From Sphingosinicellaceae bacterium (lineage in GTDB: Bacteria; Pseudomonadota; Alphaproteobacteria; Sphingomonadales; Sphingomonadaceae), in the NCBI GenBank assembly GCA_019285715.1, contig CP079108.1, positions 3,983,001 to 4,047,000 of the forward strand: a DNA stretch of 64,000 nt, written 5' to 3'. The position numbers and the translations under genes are program-made. The notes beneath the pieces were generated by a model. It had not been told where the DNA came from, did no database searches, and was given only the letters and a program-made list of their open reading frames with translations. Positions 1 through 9,035 of the stretch are shown here, piece by piece (position 1 is the stretch's first letter; each line of letters begins with the position of its first letter).

Positions 1-1
1 C

Positions 2-703
2 ATCTCGATCGGGAGGCTGACCGCGAAAACCAACGCTGCCGGAACGCGCGTTCTGAGATACTACATCGATCTCCGCCACACGAAGCTCAACCTGCACAAG
101 GAACTGAGCGCGACGGAGATCTCGATCCTGCAGAGCAAGGTCAACGTCCACGTCACCAGCTGGGATGTCAAATCGGCGCAGGACGGCCTTCGCAGATTGC
201 TGCAGTCCGGCAAGGAGGCGGCCGACGAGGCGACTGTTGAAGCCGGGGCCGCCCAGGAGGGCCTGAGCCGCATTTGGGCTCGTACCCTGTCAGTGGACGA
301 CGCCGTGGACTGGTATGCTCTCAAGGACCGGTCCGCCTACGCGATGCCCGCCCGATTCTCGGAGCCGAAGCCCGTGGCGACGGTTATCGACGTCCCCGTG
401 TTCGCGGCGCCCAAAGTTGGTATCGCCGACCGCCTGCTGGGTCGGAAGCAACGCATCATGTCGGACGCCGAAGAGGCCCATGCCGCAAGCGTCTCCGACT
501 GCCGCCGAAGGCAGTCCGAAGCGGACGCTGCGGATGCCGTCGCACTCGCCGGGTGGCAGCGGCGGGAGAGGAAGTTCTGGGCTCTGCACCGGGAACAGGA
601 GCAGGCCTTCCTGAGTGAGCAGGCGGCGAACAACGCGAAGATCGACGGGCTGCGCTCGGCCTTGAAGACCGGTGAGCCGGAAGCCGTCGGCCCGCGCCAT
701 TGA
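2..703 (+). CDS. Hypothetical protein, left-truncated
   Basis: The reading frame is open from the left window edge to the TGA at 701-703, giving at least 233 residues, so the real start lies at or before the edge. An internal ATG-like start at 197 would discard about 65 in-frame codons that read as ordinary protein. The C-terminal half is rich in Ala, Glu, Arg and Gln and looks helical or coiled coil, with no transmembrane segment and no catalytic motif I can name. Without the N-terminus I cannot assign a family. It is followed by 430 bases without a gene. Confidence 0.5.
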   Translation: MSIGRLTAKTNAAGTRVLRYYIDLRHTKLNLHKELSATEISILQSKVNVHVTSWDVKSAQDGLRRLLQSGKEAADEATVEAGAAQEGLSRIWARTLSVDDAVDWYALKDRSAYAMPARFSEPKPVATVIDVPVFAAPKVGIADRLLGRKQRIMSDAEEAHAASVSDCRRRQSEADAADAVALAGWQRRERKFWALHREQEQAFLSEQAANNAKIDGLRSALKTGEPEAVGPRH

Positions 704-1133
704 TCTTGACCGGTTGAAATTTCTGCGAGTCCAGCAACACCATCACTTTCGATCGCCGCCAACGATCAATGTGCCGCCCGCGTACAACGCCGTGATGATA
801 CCCTTTCAGTTTTTATATACTCCGGATCTGCAAACACCGCCTCCGCTTCGTTCGCAATCACGGAACAATTATCAAGTCGTTACAGCCTTATGGACATCGC
901 GCCGAAGATTGGGGATGACTACTCCCGTAAAGTCTTTTTAAAAGCACAGAACAAGTACGTTTGCCCGCCTCTTGGAGTTCCTGAAACCCGGGTGCGGACG
1001 CGTAAGTTCAGCCGGACCAACAACCCTAGCAGAGGCCGCATGGGTGCCGTATCCAGACCCTTGGCGACGCGTTTATTCGGCTCTAAGACTAGCGTCGGAC
1101 GCGAGCGCTAAGACAGTCGAAAGCCGAGCCACG
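704..1133. other. Non-coding stretch upstream of rpsU
   Basis: I see no convincing gene here. Short open frames have no ribosome-binding site and no family resemblance. The stretch around 780-960 is noticeably more A/T-rich than its neighbours and is the likely place for the rpsU promoter. I could not identify a specific promoter motif. Confidence 0.4.
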
Positions 1134-1334
1134 ATGCAAATCCTTGTCCGCGACAACAACGTCGACCAAGCAATTCGTACTCTCAAAAAGAAGCTGCAGC
1201 GCGAAGGCGTCTACCGCGAGATGAGGCTCCGGGGTCATTACGAAAAGCCGTCGGAGAAGCGGGCGCGCCAACGAGCGGCGGCGATCAATCGTGCTCGAAA
1301 GGCAGACCGCAAGCGAGGCGAACGCGATAATTGA
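1134..1334 (+). CDS. rpsU: 30S ribosomal protein S21
   Basis: This is the small basic protein of the 30S subunit that assists initiation on the 16S rRNA 3' region. The 66-residue product starts [20 protein letters not shown] and continues with the REGVYREM segment, [15 protein letters not shown] and a very basic tail, all diagnostic of S21. An upstream in-frame ATG at 972 would add 54 residues unrelated to S21, so ATG 1134 is the start. No strong Shine-Dalgarno sequence precedes it. Sphingomonads often carry more than one rpsU, so this may be an accessory copy; that cannot be decided from the window. Confidence 0.93.
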   Translation: MQILVRDNNVDQAIRTLKKKLQREGVYREMRLRGHYEKPSEKRARQRAAAINRARKADRKRGERDN

Positions 1335-1745
1335 ATAAGTCGTGCGCAGTGATGCGGCATTACCTTGCGAACCGACCTAAAAGTTCCGGGCACAGAGGGG
1401 TCATGCCGACATCGCGGCGGTAGCAGGCGCTCGCCGCAAGGCGAGAGGTGCCTTGCGTCGGGAGGGCGCCGAGAGGTTCGTGACAGTCGTTAAAGCGCTT
1501 GATCTGCCTTTGAGACAGCGATGCCGGTTGGGCCGACATAGAATCACGACGTCAATACGTCGACAGCTAAAAGCGAGTTAGCGACTGCTTCCCTGGTGCA
1601 AGGACGATTCGCGCATACTTCATTTAAATCATTTCACCAGTCGGATTAATCTGGCCGTTGTCACTTAACGGTCCATGACCGCGCTGTTCCCCTCCCCGGC
1701 CGAGGCTGGTATCGTCTTGCCGGAACCATGATCGAGCAATGGACG
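1335..1745. other. Non-coding stretch with a strong GNRA hairpin
   Basis: No gene is supported here. At 1426-1452 there is a G/C-rich inverted repeat. An inner stem CTCGCC/GGCGAG closes a GCAA tetraloop, and an outer stem pairs GGCGC with GTGCC. No T-run follows, so it is not a classical terminator. It lies about 90 bases after rpsU and could be a structured 3' region or chance pairing. Confidence 0.35.
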
Positions 1746-1955
1746 ATGAAGGAAACTGGGTTGGACGGCCGTCACCGGGACAAGACCCCGCCCAAGACCG
1801 GCCAAATCCAGCAGAAACGTGGCGACACGGTGACCAAGAATTTGCCCAATCCGATCCCTGAGTTCTCGGCGCTCGCGAAGCTCGGGACGATGCGGAAGGA
1901 GACCGGTAAGACCAGCGTGGCGGCGGTGACAAAGGCCGCCAAGAACCGCAGCTGA
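1746..1955 (+). CDS. Small conserved basic hypothetical protein
   Basis: A 69-residue basic protein beginning MKETGLDGRHRDKTPPKTGQ and containing NLPNPIPEFS and MRKETGKTS. I recognise the MKETGLDGRHRD opening from short uncharacterised sphingomonad proteins, but no function is known to me. An in-frame ATG at 1728 would add six residues; 1746 is preferred because the family-like sequence begins there. It has no signal peptide or membrane segment. It ends 114 bases before the M13 peptidase start and is probably a separate unit. Confidence 0.55.
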   Translation: MKETGLDGRHRDKTPPKTGQIQQKRGDTVTKNLPNPIPEFSALAKLGTMRKETGKTSVAAVTKAAKNRS

Positions 1956-2069
1956 GGCGAGTTTGGGCGTTCTGCTTCGCCGTCACGCCGGACGTCCGCC
2001 GGATCTTTGCCGATGCTGCGGCCGCAGACCATCGCCTACTTCGAGCGAGTTGCGTGTGGAGACGTTGCG

Positions 2070-4115
2070 GTGATCCGGACGACCTTGGCGATCCTGGCGC
2101 TGGTCACGACGCCAGTGTCGGCCGCCCCCGTCTACCCGCCTTTCGGGTTGGATCTCGCGGCGCCCGACCTGTCTGTCCGCCCCGGCGACGACTTCTTCGA
2201 AGCCTCCAACGGTGGCTATCTGAAGCGTCTCGAGATACCCGCGGACCAAGTCCTCGCGGGCAAGCGCTTCGATATGACCCAACGCATCGAGGATCGCCTG
2301 CACGGCCTCCTCGAGGATGCGGCGAAGCACGCGCCGGCGGAACCGACGACGCTCGAGGGCAAGGTCGGCGCAATGTATGCGGCGTTCATGGACGAGGCGG
2401 CGATCGAGTCCTCGGGCGCGGCTCCAATCCGGCCGGAGCTGAAGGCGATCCAGAACGCGCGCGACCGCGGCGAGCTCGCGGCGCTGATGGGCGAGAACGG
2501 TAGCTCGTTCTACGCCTCGCCGTTCGCCGCCGGCATCGATCAGGATCTGAAGCAGCCCGGCCGCTATGCCGTCTTTCTCAATCAGACGGGGATGCTGCTG
2601 CCGGATCGGGATTACTACTCGAAAGCCGAGTTCCAGCCGCACCGCGACGCCTACCTTAAGCACGCCGCGACGATCCTCGCGGCCGCCGGGTGGCCAGACC
2701 CGCATGCCGCCGCCGCCGCCGCGCTCGCCTTCGAGACGAAGCTCGCCGAGGCCAGCTGGACGATGGTCCAGCAACGCGACCTGACCGTGCAGTACAATCC
2801 GATGACGCCCGCTGCACTTGCGGCCTACGCCCCCGGTTTCGACTGGCAAGCATACCTGCGCGGCGCCGGGCTTGGTTCGAAAACGCGGCTGATCGTCATG
2901 CCCAGAACCGCCTTCCCGAAGCTCGCCGCCCTAGTCGGGTCGACGCCGCTGGAGGTCCTGAAGGACTGGCTAGCGTTCAGAGCCGCTGACGCCGCGGCGC
3001 CCTACCTCGCGCATGCCTTCGCTGACTCTCACTTTGAGCTGCACGGTCGGATGGTCGCCGGGCAGTTAGAGCAGAAGCCGCGGTGGAAACGCGCCATCCT
3101 GGCGGTCTCCGGGGGCGATTGCGCTGCCGAACCCGATTCATGCTTCGGCACACTCGATTGGGCGGTCGGCGAGCTCTATTCGGCACGCTACTTTCCCACC
3201 GCGGCCAAGGCCATGATCGAGGCGCTGGTCGCCGACTTGAAGGCAGCCTTCCGTCACCGCATCGAGAAGCTTGACTGGATGGGTGAGGCGACGCGGACGG
3301 AAGCCCTGAGGAAGCTCGACACCTACGTCATCAAGGTCGGCTTTCCCGACCGCCCGCGCGACTATTCCAGCGTGCGGATCAGGCGTGGCGACCTGCTAGG
3401 CGACGTCCGCCGCGCGACCGAGGCCGAGTGGGCCTTCCAACGGGCGCGCAGCGACGGGCCGGTCGACCGCGACGAATGGATCATGACGCCCCAGACGAAC
3501 GACGCTTACAACGGCCGCCTGCGCGACGTCGTGTTTCCTGCCGGCATCCTGCAGGCGCCGATGTTCGACGCCGAGGCCGATCCAGCGATCAACTACGGCG
3601 CGATTGGCGGTGTCATCGCCCACGAGATGACGCACGGGTTCGACGACCAGGGTCGCGCTATCGATGCCGCGGGGGCGCTGCGCGACTGGTGGACGCCCGC
3701 CGACGCCGCCGCCTTCAAGGCGCGGGCAGCGGTGCTGGGCGCGCAATACGCGACCTACCAACCGGTGCCGGGTTTCCACATCGATCCCGACCTGACGATG
3801 GGCGAAAATCTCGCCGACCTTGGCGGCCTGTCGATCGCGCTCGACGCCTACCGGGCTTCGCTCCACGGCAGACCGCCACCCGTGATCGGCGGTCTGACCG
3901 GAGATCAGCGAGTCTTTCTCGGCTGGTCGCAGGTCTGGGCCGGCAAGGCCCGACCTGAGACGATTCGCAAGCAGGTCTCCAGCGACCCGCATTCCTACCG
4001 CAGGTACCGGGTCAACGGCGTCGTCCGCAACATAGATGGCTGGTATGCGGCGTTCGGGATCAAACCCGGCGACGCGCTATACCTGGCACCCGCCGAACGC
4101 GCCCGCATCTGGTGA
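2070..4115 (+). CDS. Exported M13 (neprilysin/PepO-type) zinc metallopeptidase
   Basis: A 681-residue zinc endopeptidase of the M13 family, expected in the periplasm or outside the cell, where the family cleaves short peptides. The zinc-binding HEMTH motif begins at about residue 518, and the third ligand lies in ENLADLGG at about 579. A substrate-binding NDAYNGRL segment comes earlier. The GTG at 2070 is chosen because GGAG sits eight bases upstream (2058-2061) and translation from there opens with a clean signal peptide (IRTTLAILALVTTPVSA, cleavage before APVYPP). The ATG at 2007 would add 21 residues that spoil the signal. The protein ends RARIW, resembling the family's usual CxxW end without the cysteine. 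No operon partner is evident. Confidence 0.9.
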   Translation: MIRTTLAILALVTTPVSAAPVYPPFGLDLAAPDLSVRPGDDFFEASNGGYLKRLEIPADQVLAGKRFDMTQRIEDRLHGLLEDAAKHAPAEPTTLEGKVGAMYAAFMDEAAIESSGAAPIRPELKAIQNARDRGELAALMGENGSSFYASPFAAGIDQDLKQPGRYAVFLNQTGMLLPDRDYYSKAEFQPHRDAYLKHAATILAAAGWPDPHAAAAAALAFETKLAEASWTMVQQRDLTVQYNPMTPAALAAYAPGFDWQAYLRGAGLGSKTRLIVMPRTAFPKLAALVGSTPLEVLKDWLAFRAADAAAPYLAHAFADSHFELHGRMVAGQLEQKPRWKRAILAVSGGDCAAEPDSCFGTLDWAVGELYSARYFPTAAKAMIEALVADLKAAFRHRIEKLDWMGEATRTEALRKLDTYVIKVGFPDRPRDYSSVRIRRGDLLGDVRRATEAEWAFQRARSDGPVDRDEWIMTPQTNDAYNGRLRDVVFPAGILQAPMFDAEADPAINYGAIGGVIAHEMTHGFDDQGRAIDAAGALRDWWTPADAAAFKARAAVLGAQYATYQPVPGFHIDPDLTMGENLADLGGLSIALDAYRASLHGRPPPVIGGLTGDQRVFLGWSQVWAGKARPETIRKQVSSDPHSYRRYRVNGVVRNIDGWYAAFGIKPGDALYLAPAERARIW

Positions 4116-4447
4116 TACAGGACATGTTGCGGCATCTTGCAGGCGTTTCGTTGCGCTTTAACGCAATGACGGCAATTAGTGAGCGTCGGTCCCCGTACCC
4201 ACTGGACCCGTCCCGTCAAGGTCTGGCGGAACGCCCGCAAATGAGACATCTGGAACGAATCCGGAGGCTTGCGGCTGCGTGTCCGGCGACCGGCGTAGTC
4301 TTGGCGCGGTAGCCTTCGACCGGCGTTAGACGCCCGCCCGTTGGAATGTGACTACGACCCTAGCTGGATCTTAAGGCAAGCTGGCATATTTGACTGCCCT
4401 CCGTTGCGGTGCTGCTCCTGACCCGGCTTGCGTGGCGACCCGGGCAA
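4116..4447. other. Intergenic region with weak hairpin
   Basis: There is no gene in this 332-base gap between the convergent peptidase and XRE genes. A small inverted repeat TTGCG-N6-CGCAA lies at 4151-4166, 36 bases after the peptidase stop. It could act as a weak transcription end, but it lacks a T-tract. Confidence 0.3.
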
Positions 4448-4708
4448 TCAGGTCCGCTTACGCCCTCGGGGCAGGTTCGCAGGAGTCTCGGCACCTGCCG
4501 CGGGCGCTTTCAGAAGCACGGCGACCGGGACGTCGAAGGTGGTTGCTAGCCGGTCCATCAAGTCAACCGACGCTGCCACCACGCCGCGTTCCAGCTCGCT
4601 GACGTACGCGCGGTCGATTCCCGAGTCGGCAGCAAGACGCTCCTGCGAGAGGCCCCGCTCGGATCTCAGCGCCCTCATGTTCCATCCAAGCAGCGATCTC
4701 GCGTCCAT
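4448..4708 (-). CDS. XRE-family helix-turn-helix regulator
   Basis: A compact DNA-binding protein of 86 residues. The helix-turn-helix spans RALRSERGLSQERLAADSG and continues IDRAYVSELERG, the typical XRE/Cro arrangement, followed by a helical segment (MDRLATTFDVPVAVLL). No extra sensor domain is present. The frame is open to a TTG at 4735, but ATG 4708 gives a normal N-terminus. It diverges from the secreted protein gene at 4789 across a short shared promoter region, which suggests it may regulate that gene or itself. The target is unknown. Confidence 0.8.
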   Translation of the reverse strand: MDARSLLGWNMRALRSERGLSQERLAADSGIDRAYVSELERGVVAASVDLMDRLATTFDVPVAVLLKAPAAGAETPANLPRGRKRT

Positions 4709-4788
4709 CCACTGCAGCGACGGTCTGGACGACAATTAAACCACGGGCTATAGCCCGAGTTATTAATCCGAAAGCTATGGAGGCACCT

Positions 4789-5616
4789 ATGCGCGATGCC
4801 GGTTCGTGCACAATCCCGTTCCTGGCCCTGACGATCGCCGTGCTCGTCGCCGGTCTCGGCACCAAGGCCGTCGCCGGACCGGCGGCGGGCGAGGTGCTGA
4901 TAGGCTCAAATTTGGCCGGCCATCAGATCGGGGCCGATACCACCGGCGGCCGGGCGGATCGACGTCCCGAAGGCATGACGGCAACGCCGTACGAACTCGA
5001 AACCTACGATACGACGGTTGCGTCGAAGTTGCTCGTACAGGGCGATCCCGCCACTTTCGAACTCTACGGCTTCAAGCTGGGAATGTCGGTCCGAGAAGCT
5101 GACCGCAACGCCAGGCGCCTGCACCTGCGCTTCAACGGCGGTGACTTCACGAGCCCGTCCTTCGACGGCCGGGTTGCCGTCCGCGCGGCCGCGTTGCTTG
5201 GCCGTCCAATCCCTAAAGTGCCTCGCGTACTGTCACGCACCTCGATGGCCGACGCCGAGGGCAACCACTACCTGCTCGAATTCCTGCCGATGGAGGCTGG
5301 AGCGAGCGTTTCCTCCATCACCTATTCGGGCTCGCGGCAGGGCGAGTCGCCGAGCGAATTCCTGGCCGCTCTGCAAGCTAAGTACGGCAAGCCGACGTCC
5401 AAGTACGCAGGCGTCGACAACCTCGAGGCAAGGTGGTGCTCCAACGGTGATCTCGTCGCCCTGTGCGATGCAAGGCCGGCGCTCGGCGCAACCGGTTCGG
5501 ACCGGGTCGACATCGTGCTTGTGCTGGGGAGCCGCGCCTCGCACGAGCTCGACCACCGGGTCGACACGAAGGCCGCGGAGGTCGCTGGAGCGGAGCGGCG
5601 ACCGCCGGCATTCTGA
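4789..5616 (+). CDS. Exported hypothetical protein
   Basis: A 275-residue protein with a hydrophobic N-terminal segment (FLALTIAVLVAGLGTKAVAG) that reads as a signal peptide. The body contains a GFKLGMSVREADRNARRL segment and a later LQAKYGKPTS, which resemble short periplasmic repeat-like domains, but I cannot name the family. ATG 4789 is chosen over ATG 4777 because GGAGG (4779-4783) lies exactly five bases before it. It is transcribed divergently from the XRE regulator and is followed 66 bases later by a small membrane protein. Confidence 0.65.
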   Translation: MRDAGSCTIPFLALTIAVLVAGLGTKAVAGPAAGEVLIGSNLAGHQIGADTTGGRADRRPEGMTATPYELETYDTTVASKLLVQGDPATFELYGFKLGMSVREADRNARRLHLRFNGGDFTSPSFDGRVAVRAAALLGRPIPKVPRVLSRTSMADAEGNHYLLEFLPMEAGASVSSITYSGSRQGESPSEFLAALQAKYGKPTSKYAGVDNLEARWCSNGDLVALCDARPALGATGSDRVDIVLVLGSRASHELDHRVDTKAAEVAGAERRPPAF

Positions 5617-5682
5617 CCCACTCCCGATTTAACCGGGTTGCCGCCGCGGGGCCATGATCAGTTCTAATGAAAGGTCCGGTTG

Positions 5683-6105
5683 ATGCCGATGGTCTGGGTG
5701 CTTCTCGTCGGGCTAGCGCTCCGGGGGCGGGGCGTGGTCGGGCTGTTCACCTGGACGTTGGGATCGGCGCTCGTACGCGCCGTCGTCGGTGCCAACGTGT
5801 CCCCAGCCGCCGGGTCGTGGTCGCAGATCATCTTCACCGGTACACTGTTCGTCTGGGCGATCCGACGTCCGACCGAGTCCGAAGCCAAGCTCGGCTTTCT
5901 GCGGGCCCTTCGACTGCTAATCGCGCTATGCATGATCGCGACTGGGCTGATTGGGCTGCTGATGCTGGCCATCCACGGCTTCCGCTTCTCCGGGTCTGGA
6001 GCACCGGTCTGGCTGCCGCTGGGGACGTCGGCGATATGCGGATCGATCCTGTTTGCTTTCAAAAAGTGGCTTGTACTCAACGAGAGGCGCAAGAAGTCTA
6101 CCTGA
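5683..6105 (+). CDS. Small integral membrane protein, function unknown
   Basis: A 140-residue hydrophobic protein with about four predicted membrane segments: an N-terminal VLLVGLALRGRG stretch, IIFTGTLFVWAI, LIALCMIATGLIGLLMLAI and LGTSAICGSILFAF. It ends in a basic cytoplasmic tail (NERRKKST). ATG 5683 follows a TTG at 5680 and fits the membrane-protein N-terminus. There are no conserved charged residues or motifs that indicate a transport or enzymatic role. It may be co-transcribed with the exported protein upstream. Confidence 0.6.
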   Translation: MPMVWVLLVGLALRGRGVVGLFTWTLGSALVRAVVGANVSPAAGSWSQIIFTGTLFVWAIRRPTESEAKLGFLRALRLLIALCMIATGLIGLLMLAIHGFRFSGSGAPVWLPLGTSAICGSILFAFKKWLVLNERRKKST

Positions 6106-6462
6106 CTGGGCGGTTCGTATAATCGCCGCGCGCATCGCCGATAGAGGCGGTTCAGCTTAAGGGCACCATAGGGGGGCTCCCTGATTGGGCGTTTGCAGCG
6201 AGACGGACCTGACACGGCATGAGCCGCTAGCCCTTCCGAAGGGGGCCGCTCACGCACGGCGCGCGCAGCGCCGCAGTTGCTCGCGATCAACCTAATTAAG
6301 CGGCAAAGGGCATCATTGAAAGCTGACATGCGGGCGCGAATAAGATGCGATAATGCTGGTAAATGTCGAAAGTTGCTAATTTATCTTATTTTCTGAACCA
6401 TTCAGGACATAACCCGATACAAGCAAGTTGAATAGCAACGAGGTTTTTATTTAGAGGAGATC
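6106..6462. other. A/T-rich upstream region of the exported-protein module
   Basis: No gene is seen. The first half is G/C-rich like the flanks. From about 6340 the sequence turns markedly A/T-rich and leads directly into a strong ribosome-binding site (AGAGGAGATC) before the ATG at 6463. This is the probable promoter of the 6.4-8.9 kb genes and marks a compositional boundary. Confidence 0.45.
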
Positions 6463-7809
6463 ATGAAACCTTATCCTCTGCTGTTTCTCGCATCATTGTG
6501 CGTCTTTCCGGTGTCGATGACTGAAGCCCAAGGAAACGATTTATCCGGATACATGTACATCGGAACCAACGCTGGTTCTGCCAATGGAATAGTGGTGCTT
6601 GGCCGGCATCAAGATGGAACCCTCACTGAGCTTAAAGGCTCACCGTATTCGACTGGAGCCAGAGGTGAAGCCTTAGCTGGCGATTTCGATACGCAATGGG
6701 CGGTGCGGATTGTCGGGGACTATCTGCTGACGATCAATGCCGGGCACAACCCGATCAACGGCAGCATCTCAGTGTTCAGGGTGAACCGCGACAATGGCAC
6801 CCTGACGCAGATTGATCAGAACCCGGCGACGCCCGCCATGGACAACATCGATTCACACGGGATCAGGCCCGCCTCGATCGCAACGACAAGCGCGGAAGGC
6901 GTCACGTGGGTGGTCATCGGCAACCAGCACAGCAATCCGCTTTATCTGGACAACAAGCCGGCGCTGACCTCTCCCGTCGAAGCGAGCTCGCTTCGTAACC
7001 TCGCGGTGTTTGACCTTGATCCTGCTACGGGGATCATGAAATTCCGAAGTATCGGGGCCACCTACGACAGCGGGAAATATGGGGGGCCTGTAACCGTAGA
7101 GTTTAACCCCGGCGGCGACAAGCTCAGCGTGGTCACCTTCGGAGTGCCTGATGTGCAGGCCCATCCCCGGCCAAAACTGCAGGTCCCTGGACGGCTTTAT
7201 ATCTACAGCTTCAAGCGGGGGAATTTGAAGCAGACAGGTTTATATGAGGAGACAGGAGTGTCCGGCAACACTGGCTCCTCCTGGAGTCCTAACGGGCAAT
7301 ACGTCTATGTCACCAATGCAAACGCGGTATTGCAGGACCATGATCTCACCGTGCACGATGGTGTTACCGCCGCCAAGGTGCAGCATTTTGCGACGGGTTC
7401 CGACAATGACCAGAAAGATGAGGTCTGCTGGTCGCTAGTCAGCCTTGACGGAAAACGGCTCTATACCGCCAGCACGGGCACCAACGAGATCACAGTATTT
7501 GACATCGGCGATGATGGACGCCTCAGCAAGTCTCTCAAAAACAATGTCTTCCCGCTAAATGAAATCACCGGGGAAGATGCCAAGGATATGTATGAAACGC
7601 CCGGCCGCCTCTACGTCATGGCGGCGTTGAGAAGCCATTCAGTCGTCGCTTTCCGGACGGCCGCGGACGGGAGATTGACACAGGTAGGACCGCCCTATCG
7701 CATTCCCTCCTTGGCGAGCGCCAAAGCGGCGATCGCGGGCGGTGAGGGGGAGGTGGGGCTCGAGGGGATGACAGGGTTCGAGCGGTCGTCCTCAACAGCT
7801 AAGCCTTAG
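6463..7809 (+). CDS. Exported lactonase-type beta-propeller protein
   Basis: A 448-residue protein with an N-terminal signal peptide (LLFLASLCVFPVSMTEAQG). It has repeating propeller blades of the YVTN/6-phosphogluconolactonase type, for example GSISVFRVNRDNGTLTQI, WSPNGQYVYVTNANAV, LDGKRLYTASTGTNEITVFD and HSVVAFRTAADGRLTQVG. Family members act as sugar lactonases or as binding scaffolds, and no catalytic residues can be fixed here. AGGAG precedes the ATG. Nine bases after its stop begins an exported hydrolase, so the two form an operon. Codon choice is more A/T-rich than in neighbouring genes, consistent with transfer. Confidence 0.8.
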   Translation: MKPYPLLFLASLCVFPVSMTEAQGNDLSGYMYIGTNAGSANGIVVLGRHQDGTLTELKGSPYSTGARGEALAGDFDTQWAVRIVGDYLLTINAGHNPINGSISVFRVNRDNGTLTQIDQNPATPAMDNIDSHGIRPASIATTSAEGVTWVVIGNQHSNPLYLDNKPALTSPVEASSLRNLAVFDLDPATGIMKFRSIGATYDSGKYGGPVTVEFNPGGDKLSVVTFGVPDVQAHPRPKLQVPGRLYIYSFKRGNLKQTGLYEETGVSGNTGSSWSPNGQYVYVTNANAVLQDHDLTVHDGVTAAKVQHFATGSDNDQKDEVCWSLVSLDGKRLYTASTGTNEITVFDIGDDGRLSKSLKNNVFPLNEITGEDAKDMYETPGRLYVMAALRSHSVVAFRTAADGRLTQVGPPYRIPSLASAKAAIAGGEGEVGLEGMTGFERSSSTAKP

Positions 7810-7818
7810 GAGTTACTC

Positions 7819-8868
7819 ATGAACATGACGATCCCCGACCGCGCCGCACGAGCGATAGGCAAGACGGCGGGGGTGATCGCTTTAGCGCTGACGATCAACG
7901 CCGGCGCAACCGCTCAAGGAGCTGAAAAGGTGAGAACTGCTACGGCCAGCGATGCCGCATCCGCGTTCGACAAGCAGTTCACCCACCACAAGATTTATGT
8001 CGGAGATGTCCGCCTCCACTATGTGCGTGGAGGTCATGGCAGCCCTCTGATCCTCGTGCATGGCTGGCCATCGACATGGTATGAATGGCGCCGCGTGATG
8101 CCCGCATTGGCCAAGCATCACGACGTCATCGCGCTCGACATCAGGGGCTTGGGCGACTCGAGCAGGCCAGTCGGTGGGTACGACAAGGAGACTGCTGCGG
8201 CCGACATCGCCGGACTGATCCGTCAGTTGGAGCTTGGTCCCGTCGACATGGCCGGTCACGACATCGGCGGGCAAATCGCCTTCGCATTCGCTCGGAAGTA
8301 CCCGGACTTGCTGAGGCGGGTCGCTATCCTGGATATCGCGTTGCCGGGGCTGCCGGAATGGGACCAGTCGCAGTTGTGGCACTTTGCATTCCAGGGTCAG
8401 CCGGACATGCCCGAATGGCTGGTAGCCGGCCATGTGCGGGAATACATAAGCTACTTCTTCAATAACGAGACGTACAACCCCTCGGCGTTCACCCGAGAAG
8501 ATGTCGACGAGTACGTGCGGACCTACACGCAGCCTGGCGCGCTGCGCGCCGGCTTCGATTATTACCGCGCGTTTAAGCAGGACGCGATTGCCAACAAGAC
8601 ATGGGCCGACAAAGGCGGGAAGCTTTCGATGCCCGTGTTCTGGCTCGGCGGGCTTTCATCATCGAACCAGCGGCCAAGCGGCCAGTCAGAACCGGCCGGC
8701 GTTGGCGACCTGCTCCAACGTCAGTTGGTGGGTATTGCGACTGATCTTCATGGCGAACAACTTGCAGCCTGTGGCCACTGGATGTCCACCGAATGCCCCG
8801 ACACAGTGTCGCGCAAGCTGCTCAACTTTTTTGACGGGGCGGCTGATGAGAAGAGGAAAGATTCCTAG
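7819..8868 (+). CDS. Exported alpha/beta hydrolase, epoxide hydrolase/dehalogenase type
   Basis: A 349-residue hydrolase with an N-terminal export signal (GVIALALTINAGATAQGA). The fold landmarks are HGWPSTWYEWRRVMP (oxyanion region), the nucleophile elbow GHDIGG with Asp148, and a C-terminal CGHWMS with His320. An aspartate nucleophile places it with soluble epoxide hydrolases and fluoroacetate/haloalkane dehalogenases rather than serine esterases. Family members open epoxides or displace halide through an alkyl-enzyme ester. The signal peptide is unusual for this group and implies a periplasmic substrate shared with the propeller proteins on either side. Confidence 0.85.
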   Translation: MNMTIPDRAARAIGKTAGVIALALTINAGATAQGAEKVRTATASDAASAFDKQFTHHKIYVGDVRLHYVRGGHGSPLILVHGWPSTWYEWRRVMPALAKHHDVIALDIRGLGDSSRPVGGYDKETAAADIAGLIRQLELGPVDMAGHDIGGQIAFAFARKYPDLLRRVAILDIALPGLPEWDQSQLWHFAFQGQPDMPEWLVAGHVREYISYFFNNETYNPSAFTREDVDEYVRTYTQPGALRAGFDYYRAFKQDAIANKTWADKGGKLSMPVFWLGGLSSSNQRPSGQSEPAGVGDLLQRQLVGIATDLHGEQLAACGHWMSTECPDTVSRKLLNFFDGAADEKRKDS

Positions 8869-9035
8869 CCGGAGGATGTGCTTTCGGTAGATATCTTAGC
8901 TGCTTGGTTAACTAACGATATTTACACCGTGGGCCATTTGTCTTCTGGGACCGCAAACCATACATGCCCTGACTCTTGCAAATTGAAGATGAGCTTAGAT
9001 CGACCGAAAACAATGTTGCGAATGGAGATTTTTTT

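Noticed and set aside
1426-1452. Strong hairpin as a rho-independent terminator
   Set aside because: It has a good stem and GCAA loop but no T-run, and it is about 90 bases past rpsU.
1983-2849. 288-codon minus-strand open frame opposite the M13 peptidase
   Set aside because: It is antisense to a gene with a signal peptide and HExxH motif, and its own sequence is Arg/Gly-rich without family features.
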